From: Paenibacillus sp. YN15
GTDB lineage: Bacteria; Bacillota; Bacilli; Paenibacillales; NBRC-103111
DNA length: 49,221 nucleotides
Assembly: GCF_003285005.1 (NCBI RefSeq)
Contig: NZ_QMFA01000052.1
Location: forward strand, 1-49,221
Reading direction: 5' to 3'
The notes beneath the pieces are model-generated. The model was not told the origin of the DNA. It saw only the letters and a program-made list of their open reading frames with translations, and made no database searches. Positions 41,260 to 49,221 of the stretch are shown here, in pieces; positions within the stretch are counted from its first letter, which is position 1, and each line of letters begins with the position of its first letter. A program made the translations under genes and the position numbers.

Positions 41260-43230
41260 ATGCGATTCCGCCAGGTTCATTTGGATTTTCACACCTCTGA
41301 GGCGATTCGGCCCATCGGAGAGAATTTCAACAAACAGCAGTTTCAGGAGATGCTGAAGCTGGGGCATGTGGATTCCATCACCGTATTCTCCAAGTGCCAT
41401 CACGGCTGGGCCTATCACCCCTCGGAAGCCAACGAAATACATCCGGGGCTGTCCTTCGATCTGTTGGGGGCCATTATCGAGGCAGCCCATGAAATCGGCG
41501 TAAAGACTCCTGTTTATTTGTCGGCCGGCCTGGATGAGAAGCTGGCGCGCCGCCATCCCGAGTGGCTGATCCGGGACGCGGAGGACCGGACCAATTGGGT
41601 AAAAAGCTTTCTGGAGCCGGGTTATCACCAGTTCTGCATGAATTCCCCCTATCTGGATGTGCTTCTGGCCCAAATCCGGGAAACGCTGATCCGTTATGAT
41701 GCGGACGGGCTTTTCCTGGATATTGTGGGCGTGCGCAACTGCTACTGTCACAATTGCCTGGAGAGCATCCGCAGAGAGGGCGGCGACCCCAGAGACGAAG
41801 CGGCTATGCAAAAGCTCTGGGAGCGGACCTACGCCACTTATACGGCAAGGGTGAAGGAGGAGGTGGAGGCCGTCAAGCCGGGACTGCCCATCTTCCATAA
41901 CGGCGGTCATATCCGGCGGGGGCGGCGGGATCTGGCCGCCATGAATACCCATCTGGAGTTGGAATCGCTGCCCACCGGAGGCTGGGGCTATGATCATTTT
42001 CCGCTTTCGGCCCGGTATGCGCAGCAGCTGGGCTATGATTTCCTGGGCATGACAGGAAAATTCCATACCACCTGGGGAGAGTTCGGCGGGTATAAGCATC
42101 CCAACGCTCTCCGGTATGAGGCGGCCCTCAGCATCGCCAATGGCGCGCGCTGCTCCATCGGGGACCAGCTCCATCCGGACGGCCGTATGGATGAGGCTAC
42201 CTACCGGCTGATCGGCGAGGCTTACCGGGAGGTGGAGAGCAAGGAGGCCTGGTGCCATCAGGTTGCCAATGTGGCGGATGTGGCCTTGCTGTCGCTGGAA
42301 GCTACAGGCATCCATCCCATGGCAACCCGTGATGCGGCGTCAGACTCGGATGCTGGGGCCGTGCGGATGCTGCTGGAGGGGAAGTTCCTGTTTGATGTGA
42401 TTGACCGGGAGCAGGATTTCACTCTATACAAGGTAGTGATTCTGCCGGATTACGTGGCGGTGGATGGGGATTTGCAGAGCAAGCTGGAGCAATATGTGCA
42501 AAAGGGAGGCAAAATCCTGGCCACCGGCTGGTCCGGGCTGGCTCCCGACGGAGGCCGGTTTGCTATTGATTTGGGAGTGCGGCATGTCGGAGCGAATCCC
42601 TGCCGTCCCGACTATTTCCATCCCTTGTTTGAGTTGGGCAGCCTGGGCGAGGCCTCGTTCATCTTCTATTCCCAGGGCCAGCGGATCGAGCTTGACGGGG
42701 GTGTGGAGCTTGGCCGCCGGGAGGACCCGTACTTTAACCGGGATGCAGCTGCCTTCTGCTCCCATCAGCATACTCCCAGCAGCCATGCTTACGGGGGCCC
42801 CGGCATGGTGGAGAGCGGCAACGGAATTTATATCGCGTGGAACATCTTTGAGGATTACGCAGCCAAGGGCAGCTTGGTGCTGAAGGAAGCCTTTGTCCAT
42901 GCGCTGAACCGCCTGCTTCCCAACAAGACGCTGACCACCACCCTTCCCGCCCAGGGCATAGTGACACTCCAGGATCAACAAGGGGAAAAGCGGCTGGTCA
43001 ACCATCTGCTGTACGCCTCCCCTGTCCGCCGGGGCAAGACCATTGAGGTGATTGAGGACATTGTGCCGCTGTATGACGTAGAGGTATCTGTTGCCGTTCC
43101 CCAGCCGGTCAAACGGGTATACCTGGCGCCGCAGCTGACGGAGCTTCCGTTCCAACAAGAGAAGGGACGGGTTTCCTACACTGTACCGCGTCTGGAATGC
43201 CACCAGATGGTGGTTGTGGATTACGAATAA
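41260..43230 (+). CDS. Putative glycoside hydrolase (GHL6-like barrel + GH42-type trimerisation domain)
   Basis: A 656-residue cytoplasmic protein. The N-terminal ~330 residues form a barrel resembling the hypothetical glycosyl hydrolase 6 group: RQVHLDFHTSEAIRPIGENF, SITVFSKCHHGWAYHPS, DGLFLDIVGVRNCYCHNCLE. Candidate acids are the Asp in LFLDIVG and the Glu in THLELESLPTG. Residues ~340-560 look like a GH42-type beta-galactosidase trimerisation domain (YKVVILPDYVAVDGDLQSKL). No signal peptide. It is divergent from the AraC gene. Family activity is poorly known; fucosidase- or galactosidase-like action on an oligosaccharide is a guess. Confidence 0.75.
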   Translation: MRFRQVHLDFHTSEAIRPIGENFNKQQFQEMLKLGHVDSITVFSKCHHGWAYHPSEANEIHPGLSFDLLGAIIEAAHEIGVKTPVYLSAGLDEKLARRHPEWLIRDAEDRTNWVKSFLEPGYHQFCMNSPYLDVLLAQIRETLIRYDADGLFLDIVGVRNCYCHNCLESIRREGGDPRDEAAMQKLWERTYATYTARVKEEVEAVKPGLPIFHNGGHIRRGRRDLAAMNTHLELESLPTGGWGYDHFPLSARYAQQLGYDFLGMTGKFHTTWGEFGGYKHPNALRYEAALSIANGARCSIGDQLHPDGRMDEATYRLIGEAYREVESKEAWCHQVANVADVALLSLEATGIHPMATRDAASDSDAGAVRMLLEGKFLFDVIDREQDFTLYKVVILPDYVAVDGDLQSKLEQYVQKGGKILATGWSGLAPDGGRFAIDLGVRHVGANPCRPDYFHPLFELGSLGEASFIFYSQGQRIELDGGVELGRREDPYFNRDAAAFCSHQHTPSSHAYGGPGMVESGNGIYIAWNIFEDYAAKGSLVLKEAFVHALNRLLPNKTLTTTLPAQGIVTLQDQQGEKRLVNHLLYASPVRRGKTIEVIEDIVPLYDVEVSVAVPQPVKRVYLAPQLTELPFQQEKGRVSYTVPRLECHQMVVVDYE

Positions 43231-43284
43231 GCAGAAAATCCGGGAGATTGATTCAGGCGGTGGCTGAGCGGAAGTTGCGGCCGG

Positions 43285-43454
43285 GCGGGAACGGCGGTTG
43301 AGCAAAGCGGCTGAGCGGGAGCGGCTGAGCAAGAGCGGCTGAGCGGGAACGGCGGTTGAGCAAAGCGGCTGAGCGGGAGCGGCTGAGCAAGAGCGGCTGA
43401 GCGGGAGCGGCGTGGCGGGAGCGGCGTGGCGGGAGCGGCGTGGCGGGAGCGGCG
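43285..43454. repeat. G-rich minisatellite (58-bp and 14-bp repeats)
   Basis: Two perfectly identical 58-bp units lie at 43285-43342 and 43343-43400. Three perfect 14-bp units GCGGGAGCGGCGTG follow at 43401-43442, plus a partial fourth. Both unit types are built of GAGCGG / GCGGGA words. The region to about 43570 stays G-rich with decayed repeats. All G-rich sequence is on the plus strand. It lies after the glycosidase gene. Long Pro/Ala/Arg-rich frames across it are by-products. Confidence 0.9.
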
Positions 43455-43579
43455 GCATAGAAAAAGCAGCGGAGCGGGGCGGCGGGGCAGGAGCGGCGGA
43501 CGAGCAAGGGCAGCGACAAAGCTGGAACGGCGAGGCGTGGGCTGCGAGGCGGGAACGGCGACGGGACAGTCCGGGGATG

Positions 43580-43597
43580 CTCCCCCAAACGGGGGAG
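43580..43597 (+). terminator. Strong GC hairpin after the minisatellite
   Basis: CTCCCCC (43580-43586) pairs with GGGGGAG (43591-43597) around AAAC. There is no T tail, so termination of the upstream gene is uncertain. The stretch 43598-43742 holds a TATAAT (43641-43646) with weak -35 and an orphan AGGAGG at 43658. Confidence 0.4.
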
Positions 43598-43742
43598 GCT
43601 CCGGGTATTGTGCCAATATGCATAATATGCGGAATGCGGTTATAATTATTTTAATATAGGAGGTTTTATTGCCTTTAAAGCCGGGTATTAAATAAGAGGT
43701 CCGCATTCCAGCAGCCCGATCCTCAAGAAGGGAAGTGAGAAT

Positions 43743-44234
43743 TTGCGTCAAAGCCCGCTTATTCTGACCGCAGCTCTGCTCGCCAGCGCCCTTATGCTAA
43801 GCGCATGCGGCAACGAGAAGGAAACCCAGCCCGTGTCCGCTTCTCCGGGAGCGGCAACAGCGGCTGCCGGCTTGCCTGCCAGCGCCAGCGCCATGACAAA
43901 GGCCGGCACAGAGGCGCTGCCCGAGAATCTGCCCAAGGACTTTCCGCTTCCGGCGGATGCCAGTATTTCCACCTCCCATTCAGGAACGGCAGACGGCAAA
44001 AAGTCGGCGCTTCTCGTGTTCACCACCAAGGAAAGCATGGAGACCGTTATCAAGCTCTACAAGGATTATTTCAACGCCAAACTGGGCAGCGATGCCGCAC
44101 AAACGATAGATGACAAGAATCTCATCATCCAGGGCAATACCAAGGACAACAAGCAGAGCTGGTCGGTAATCGGAGGCCGTCTCGCCTCCCGGGAGGGCGT
44201 CATTGAACTGACTGTCACCTGGGCGGAGTCGTAG
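43743..44234 (+). CDS. Small secreted lipoprotein of unknown function
   Basis: A 163-residue lipoprotein. The signal peptide (SPLILTAALLASALMLSAC) ends with lipobox LSAC; residues ~23-55 are an Ala/Ser/Gly/Thr-rich linker. The folded part (PKDFPLPADASISTSHSGTA, then LVFTTKESMETVIKLYKDYF, then SWSVIGGRLASREGVIELTV) has the alternating strand-helix-strand pattern seen in small envelope proteins of bacilli, but no named family is recognised with certainty. The start is TTG 43743 behind AGGGAAG. It is a single gene between repeat regions. Confidence 0.78.
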   Translation: MRQSPLILTAALLASALMLSACGNEKETQPVSASPGAATAAAGLPASASAMTKAGTEALPENLPKDFPLPADASISTSHSGTADGKKSALLVFTTKESMETVIKLYKDYFNAKLGSDAAQTIDDKNLIIQGNTKDNKQSWSVIGGRLASREGVIELTVTWAES

Positions 44235-44418
44235 ACCCTGGATGTGCGTCCAGAGCACTCTGAAAAACCGCAGAGAATGGGAAAAACCTGCCGGAAGAAC
44301 ACCGCCAGGACTTTTTTACGTTGCGGGTCCCCGTTTACCGGCCGTATCTGCATCGCCAACCGTCCCTGCACCGGAAAATGGCCTGCGCTCCCCCTCCTCT
44401 CTACATCTGGAAGAGCGT
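44235..44418 (+). other. Intergenic stretch after the lipoprotein gene
   Basis: No gene recognised. ACCGCAGAGAATGGGA and neighbouring sequence form no clear terminator. The next stretch, 44419-44610, is the dispersed repeat cluster. Confidence 0.4.
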
Positions 44419-44610
44419 AGCGGAACTCAGCGACGCTTAAAGCGGCTTGAGCGGCTTATTCCACGCTGCAGCGGAACTGAGAAGCGCTTATGGACCCGCC
44501 GCAGCCTCATTCCGCCCCTTTTTCGCCGAGCTAAGCCGGATAAGAGTCGCTGAGTTCCGCAAAAAAACCGAATTCCCGCTTTTACCGCAATAAGAGTCGC
44601 TGAGTTCCGC
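44419..44610. repeat. Dispersed 20-bp repeat family, locus 2
   Basis: Two forward cores, AGCGGAACTCAGCGACGCTT (44419-44438) and AGCGGAACTGAGAAGCGCTT (44470-44489), face two identical inverted copies TAAGAGTCGCTGAGTTCCGC (44541-44560 and 44591-44610). Forward and inverted copies are complementary, so the cluster can fold. The last copy sits exactly at the broken 3' end of the glycosidase pseudogene. The sequence between the copies is not conserved between loci. Confidence 0.88.
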
Positions 44611-47600
44611 AACGGTAGCGCACCTGCCTCTGCTCATTGGTAAGCTGGCCGTTGGGCGCGTAGGAGGTATACACATTGCCCTTGCGGTCGGTGAAGCGGA
44701 AGTACAGCTCGGTCTGGTGAAAAAAGAAGCTGTTGTTGATGCCGAACATTTTGCTTTCGATCACCTTTTTCCGCTCGAAGGGGTCCGTCTTGTCCGGGTC
44801 ATGCATAATCTGGATCAAACTTTCATCCTGGCTCAGCATAATATTCCGGGCTGCCGCCGGTTTCCGTCTTGCTGCGCCAGTCTGCGCCGGTAGAGTAGTT
44901 GAATTCCGTATACGAGATCAGCATCTCTTCCCCCGAAGGCGAGTACGTTTTCATCCAATCCCGGATGTTGCGGATTTCATTGGAGTAGCTGATGGGCGAA
45001 TTGGAATAATTATGCTTGATATAGATATCTACAATATCTTCATCCACCGTTTCTCCGCGGTAGTTGATCCGGTTGTTTTGCAGCACGCCCATGCCGAAAT
45101 CGCTGGAGAAGGTCTGGGCCAGAGTGGGCGCCCCGTACTTGGGAACCAGATTCTTGCCGTAGATGTCGTTGACATCCCGCACCGCCGATTTAATCGCATC
45201 GGAAAAAACGGCGTTGATAAACACGTACTGGGCGCCGGTGGCCCGGCGTTCCTCCGCCGTGCCGGGAATGCCGCTGACCAGGTCAGGCTCATTGGTGCCC
45301 TCGAATAGGCGGACATCATAATTTTTGGCCAAATAGAAGGCTTGGGCATAGAATTGCTGCCACAGGGACCAGGCCCGCTGCCATTTGATAGCGTCGGTGG
45401 TCCATTTGGTGGTGAAGCCTCCGGCATCCTGGATTTCGGCCATAATCTCGATGCCTGCCTGCTTGAATTGATCCAGGGCGTATTTGTTGGTATACCGGAC
45501 ATTTTTTGACGGATCGATGAGATCGGTGTTCCGCTGGATAACATTGGCCCAGTTGATGTAGGTGCTGTCTTCGGGGTCCTGCTTCATTTTGGCGCGCAAG
45601 TCGTCTTTTTTGACATCGAAGGTAGTGAGATCCACGATTCCTTGGCTCTCCCCCGAGGAGACATTGGAGGCATTGACATACCGGCCCGGCGTTTGCCACA
45701 GGCGGACGGCATTCACCCCTCCGTATTTGTACCATGCGGCGGAATTGTTCTCCGCAGTGGGAATATTGGAATCCGCCGAGTTGGTGCCTACATGCTCCAA
45801 CGATTTGCCTGTAATCTCGGAATAGACCGTTACAGAGGCCTGGTCAGTGGAGCGGTAAACGGATACCGCGTATTCCTTGCTGCTGCCGTCTTCCCCAACC
45901 AGACGGTAGATTTGCTGCTTCGTAAAGTCATTGCGGGTGACCCCGCTCACCTGCGGAGTATCCCCGATATATACTGTGCTGCCCGGGGCGGAGAAGCTGG
46001 CTGCCAGATTGGTGATGACTGCATCCGCGGAGACAGTCAGCGCCACATGATGGACCATCCGGTCGTCCAGACGGAACAGTCCGTCTCCCAGAGCCTCCAC
46101 CTGCTTGTTTTGGAAAAGGGAATAGAAGGTTGCCTGGGGAGCGGGGGAGATTCCTTCCAATTGGAAGCCGGCCAGCTCAAGCAAACCTTGCTCGACGGCA
46201 ACGGTAATATCCGAGGATTGCCCGTCTGCGGAATAGACCCTGTATACGACTGGCTGGGTAAAATTCTGAACCGATACGCCGCTTGTCTGCTCGGTTCCGT
46301 TCACCTGCACGCTTGTGCCGGTTGTGGTGAAGACCGGATCCAGACGGGTGACATCTGTTCCCTGCGGAACCCGCAGGAGAACCTGCTGCCCTTCTATTTT
46401 GCCTGAGGCAGGAGGGGTAATCCCGCTCAGGGTGAAGCCGGTGAATGCCCTGGCAGTGCTTATCTGCGGTTCTACCGTTACGGTCAGGGAGGTGGAGAGG
46501 GACAGATCGGCTGTGCTGTATGCATAAATTGTGGCTGTGCCGGCGGCTACGCCGGAGATTGTGCCGTCATTCCCGACAGCCGCATCCGCCGGATTGGAGC
46601 TGGCCCACATGACGCGCCGGTTCGCTCCTGCAGGGGCTGCTTGGGCCTGAAGCATTTTGCGCTCTCCGGTAAGCAGGGTCAGGCTGGTGTCGGCCAGAGT
46701 CAGCTCCGCTGCCGCAACGGGAGCATAATAAAGCTCCACTTCTGTCAGCACCACCAGATCCAGAGAGTCGTCGGCAGTAATCAGCAGTCTGACATAGCGG
46801 GCGTCCGCAGCGGGAAAATCGATGGTCGCCGACTCCCCGACGGTCCCCTCGCTCTCTGCCGTGCGGTCAACCGCAAGACGCCAGGTGAGAGAATCCGTGG
46901 AGGTATAAACGGCAAACCCCTTCACCCGGTAGCAGCCGCCGCGCAGGCCCTCCTTAATGGTAATCCGGTTGATGGTTTGCACCTTGCCCAGATCCAAGTG
47001 GGCGTATACCGGAAGCGGGTCCGAAGCGGAGCGCCGCCAATTGGAGCTGGCGGCTCCATCGATCAGGCTGCCCAGATTCCCTCCGGCCGCCCCACTCACA
47101 AAGCCGGTTACCCCGTTGTCCCGGTGAGCCAAATTCTGGGAAACTGCGGGAAGCTGCTTGTTTACTGTAACCCGGTACTGGACGCTGGACCCGTCATCCG
47201 CATAGACGCTTAACAGGACCTGGCGGGTAAAATCATTTACGGTGACGCCGCTCTCTTGTCTGACTCCGTTTACTTCCACACGGCTGCCGATAAAATCAAA
47301 GGAAGCGGCAAGGGCCGTTCTGTTCACGGCTTCAGGAACCGTCACGAAGATTTCAAGACCGGCAATCACCCCGGCAGCAGCGGGCGAAAGGGCATCGAAG
47401 CTGAAGCGGGTTATCTTCTTCTCTGTTTCATCCCTTACCTTTACCTGCACGGAATAATCCCTGAACGTGCCGTTTTGGGCATAAACCCGGTAAGTGAGCG
47501 GATTATCCCAGGACAATGCAAAGTTATTCGGGGTTATGCCGCTAAATTGCCCGGTTTCGGAGCCGTCGCTGTGCCGGATCACTACCCGTTCTCCCGTTAT

Positions 47601-48497
47601 GGTAAACTCCGCAGCTTGATTCAGGAAGGAGCCGGAGGGGAGAATGGCGGTCACACGACCGGTTTCCTGATCAATCCCTGCCGCTACCGACTCATTGCCG
47701 GGCCCCCGCAGGGTGAAGGCGGTCAGCTCACGGGAATGCGGCGCAGCTATAACGGTAATGGCTGCTTCTGCATAATAAACACTGTCCACCACGCTGGTTG
47801 CCCGCAGGATTGCCGAGCCGACCTTTAAGGCAGTAACGGCGCCGGTTTGCGGGTCCAGACTGACAGTGTCGGGATTGTCCACACTCCAGACGACACGCTG
47901 GTCGGCATGGGACGGATAGACCGCTGCCGTGACTGTCGCCGACTGGCCCAGATTCAGCTCAAGGGATGAGGGGGTTAGCTCAACGGAGGTTACAGCGACA
48001 GGAGTATATGTAATTTTGAAATCATCGATGGCTATGAAGTTGTTGGCATCGCTGTTGGCTGTCCGCAGCCGGATTCGGACATTGGGGTTATGGTCGGCGG
48101 CTGCTCCAAAAGGAAGCTGCAGCTCCGTATAGGTGGTGGTGCTTGCATCCTCTCTGATGAAATTCCGCAGAACAGAATAGCTGGTTCCCCCGTCATAGGA
48201 GACTTCAATCCATGACTGCGCGTCTCTGGCACTGCCAACCCACTTGTACCACACGGATAAGGCCAGGTTGGAATAGGCTTCCGCGTTAAGCGGATAATAG
48301 ATGGCGCTGTTGTTGCTGGACGAGGCTCCGCTTGCAACCATCTTGATGGCGCCGGTGCCGGTTTTGGCCTGGCCGCTGGTATACATCCAATTGCCGGATT
48401 CCTTGACCCAGCCGACAGCCCCCTGCCCGGCCGCATATTCACCGCTCTCAAAGCCGTTGAAGTAAATCTGGACGGGAGCGGGAGCAGCCTGGGCCAC
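44611..48497 (-). pseudogene. Broken secreted multidomain glycosidase
   Basis: More than 1200 residues remain. In order: an N-terminal carbohydrate-binding-like domain (VQIYFNGFESGEYAAGQGAV), a Big_2 Ig-like domain (VTSVELTPSSLELNLGQSAT), cadherin-like repeats (ITRFSFDALSPAAAGVIAGL), a discoidin/F5-8C domain (HLDLGKVQTINRITIKEGLR), another Big_2 domain, more repeats, and a clan GH-A barrel with acid/base FEGTNEPDL and nucleophile region ISYTEFNYS. The 5' end is cut within the signal peptide: only VAQAAPAP remains, with an in-frame TAG at 48531. Near 44830 a frameshift ends the reading; the continuation (MLSQDESLIQIMHDPD and on) runs to ~44611, where it enters a dispersed repeat. Confidence 0.82.
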
Positions 48498-48548
48498 TTG
48501 CGGCCGAACGGCAGCAATCGGCGGTTGTTCCTACCTTATAGAAAGTGC

Positions 48549-48601
48549 AAAAAGGGCTGCTCCAAGTCATCTCCGGTGACTTTTGGAACAGCCTCTTTTT
48601 T
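48549..48601. terminator. Bidirectional hairpin terminator upstream of the broken glycosidase
   Basis: Arms GGCTGCTCC-AAGTCA and TGACTT-TTGGAACAGCC (48554-48592) pair with one mismatch. A5 on the left and T7 on the right allow termination in both directions; the SLH gene on the minus strand is the likely user. The GGCTGTTCCAAAAGTCA side recalls ends of some insertion sequences, so it could also be a relic. Confidence 0.7.
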
Positions 48602-48673
48602 GGACAGTGAAAATTAGTACCCTATAGCCCGTCGTGGCCACATTTCACCTCCATTTTCGTCGCTTTGCCACCG

Positions 48674-48895
48674 TAAATGTCGCTGAGTTCCGCAGCAGAT
48701 AGGCTAAGGGAACTCAGCGACTCTTAAACCGGCTTTTAGAGCAAATTTGTGTTTTAAAGGAATTGAGGAGCCTTCAAAGTTTGCCGTGGCCCCATTTTGC
48801 CCCATTTTCGTCGCTTCTCCCCCTGTAAGAGTCGCCGAGTGCCGTTAAACCTCCAATTTGCCGATTTTGCCACTGTAAGGGTCGCTGAGTTCCGT
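48674..48895. repeat. Dispersed 20-bp repeat family, locus 3
   Basis: Inverted-orientation cores at 48674-48693, 48826-48847 and 48876-48895 (variants of TAAGAGTCGCTGAGTTCCGC), a forward core GGGAACTCAGCGACTCTTAA at 48708-48727 and a decayed one at about 48757-48777. Copies are separated by 10-80 bases containing short shared words (CCATTTTCGTCGCTT). No gene lies between 48534 and 48959. Confidence 0.85.
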
Positions 48896-48959
48896 TTTAG
48901 GGACTGCGCGGAAATGAGTATCCGCTTTTGGTGACAACCTGCCCACGGTTAGCTGATGC

Positions 48960-49221
48960 TTACGATGCTGCCGATGCCGACATAATCTCCGCATACGCCC
49001 AATGTCCGGCGGGCAAATCCTTGTATGCCGCTTCCGGCATAGCCGCCGCCTCACCGGGCACACCGCTGCGGCCCAGCATACGGTTCAGGAGCACAACTGT
49101 TTCCGCCCTGGTCAGTGGCTGGTCCGGACGGAAGCTTCCGTCCGGGTAACCGGAGAGAATGCCGCGGGAGGCCAGGAGGCGCACCGCTTTCTCCGCCCAA
49201 TGTCCGGCTGTGTCGGCAAAG
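48960..49221 (-). CDS. C-terminal end of an SLH-domain surface protein (partial)
   Basis: The last ~86 residues of a protein that continues beyond the right edge. They hold most of one S-layer homology repeat (FADTAGHWAEKAVRLLASRG, ILSGYPDGSFRPDQPLTRAE) and the start of the next (AAYKDLPAGHWAYAEIMSAS), then a stop. SLH repeats bind pyruvylated cell-wall polysaccharide and hold the protein on the surface. Ending soon after GHWAY occurs naturally in SLH proteins, so truncation is not certain, though the dispersed repeats begin 60 bases downstream. What lies N-terminal is not visible. Confidence 0.85.
   Translation of the reverse strand, partial: FADTAGHWAEKAVRLLASRGILSGYPDGSFRPDQPLTRAETVVLLNRMLGRSGVPGEAAAMPEAAYKDLPAGHWAYAEIMSASAAS

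Noticed and set aside
43658-43695. Eight-codon leader ORF behind AGGAGG upstream of the lipoprotein gene
   Set aside because: The TTG is only five bases from the SD and there is no attenuator structure nearby; insufficient support.
43221-43751. Minus-strand Pro/Ala/Arg-rich ORFs across the minisatellite
   Set aside because: They are produced by repeat translation, have no start signal, and the same words appear in several frames.
44242-44553. Forward ORF of 103 codons in the repeat region after the lipoprotein
   Set aside because: It runs through the dispersed repeats, lacks an SD and has no family features.

Overview
The window looks like chromosomal DNA of a Paenibacillus-type, moderately G+C-rich Firmicute. 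The evidence is AGGAGG-type ribosome binding sites, a T-box-controlled single-chain glycyl-tRNA synthetase, a YesM/YesN two-component pair beside LplA/LplB/YtcP-type sugar transport genes, many AraC-type regulators next to polysaccharide-degrading enzymes, and an S-layer homology (SLH) protein at the right edge. No rRNA, tRNA, CRISPR array, phage or intact insertion sequence was found.

Left part (1-14 kb). An SRPBCC/ArsR pair is followed by a MarR gene with a promoter carrying two identical palindromes; the MATE transporter gene beside it survives only as fragments. Next is a 23S rRNA methyltransferase (erm) whose ~430-base leader holds two small leader ORFs (one with an Arg-Phe-Arg motif), two intrinsic terminators and alternative hairpins, the layout of macrolide-induced attenuation. 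Then come a GH105 hydrolase, an AraC regulator, a CE15-like esterase, a secreted esterase, an MpsC-family gene, and an operon for an NMT1-type ABC importer with a RutB-like cysteine hydrolase, followed by a 14-TM drug transporter.

Middle (14-26.6 kb). A tandem array of seven 52-bp hairpin units separates the transporter from a three-gene minus-strand operon (AraC-GyrI regulator, GNAT acetyltransferase, double-GyrI protein). A TetR gene with two operators heads a small flavoprotein operon. Next are glyQS with its T-box, a membrane GT-C glycosyltransferase, an APH-type kinase and a heparinase II/III-like protein.

Right part (26.6-49 kb). Most genes are on the minus strand: redoxin, GH36 galactosidase/raffinose-synthase type, CynX-type MFS, NIF3-like protein, sugar-binding lipoprotein, two permeases, YesN and YesM. 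A 41-bp element, 31/41 identical and placed exactly 18 bp before a TATACT -10 box, lies upstream of both the heparinase-like gene and the permease operon; this points to one regulon, probably driven by the YesN regulator. Then follow an SDR epimerase, an AraC regulator divergent from a putative glycosidase, a G-rich minisatellite, a small lipoprotein, a broken secreted glycosidase and the end of an SLH protein.

The most unusual content is non-coding: the 52-bp hairpin array; a dispersed 20-bp family (TAAGAGTCGCTGAGTTCCGC and its inverse) with about twelve copies at three loci, two of which bracket the broken glycosidase; the erm leader; and the shared promoter element. Functions are read from motifs and recalled family features; no database search was run.
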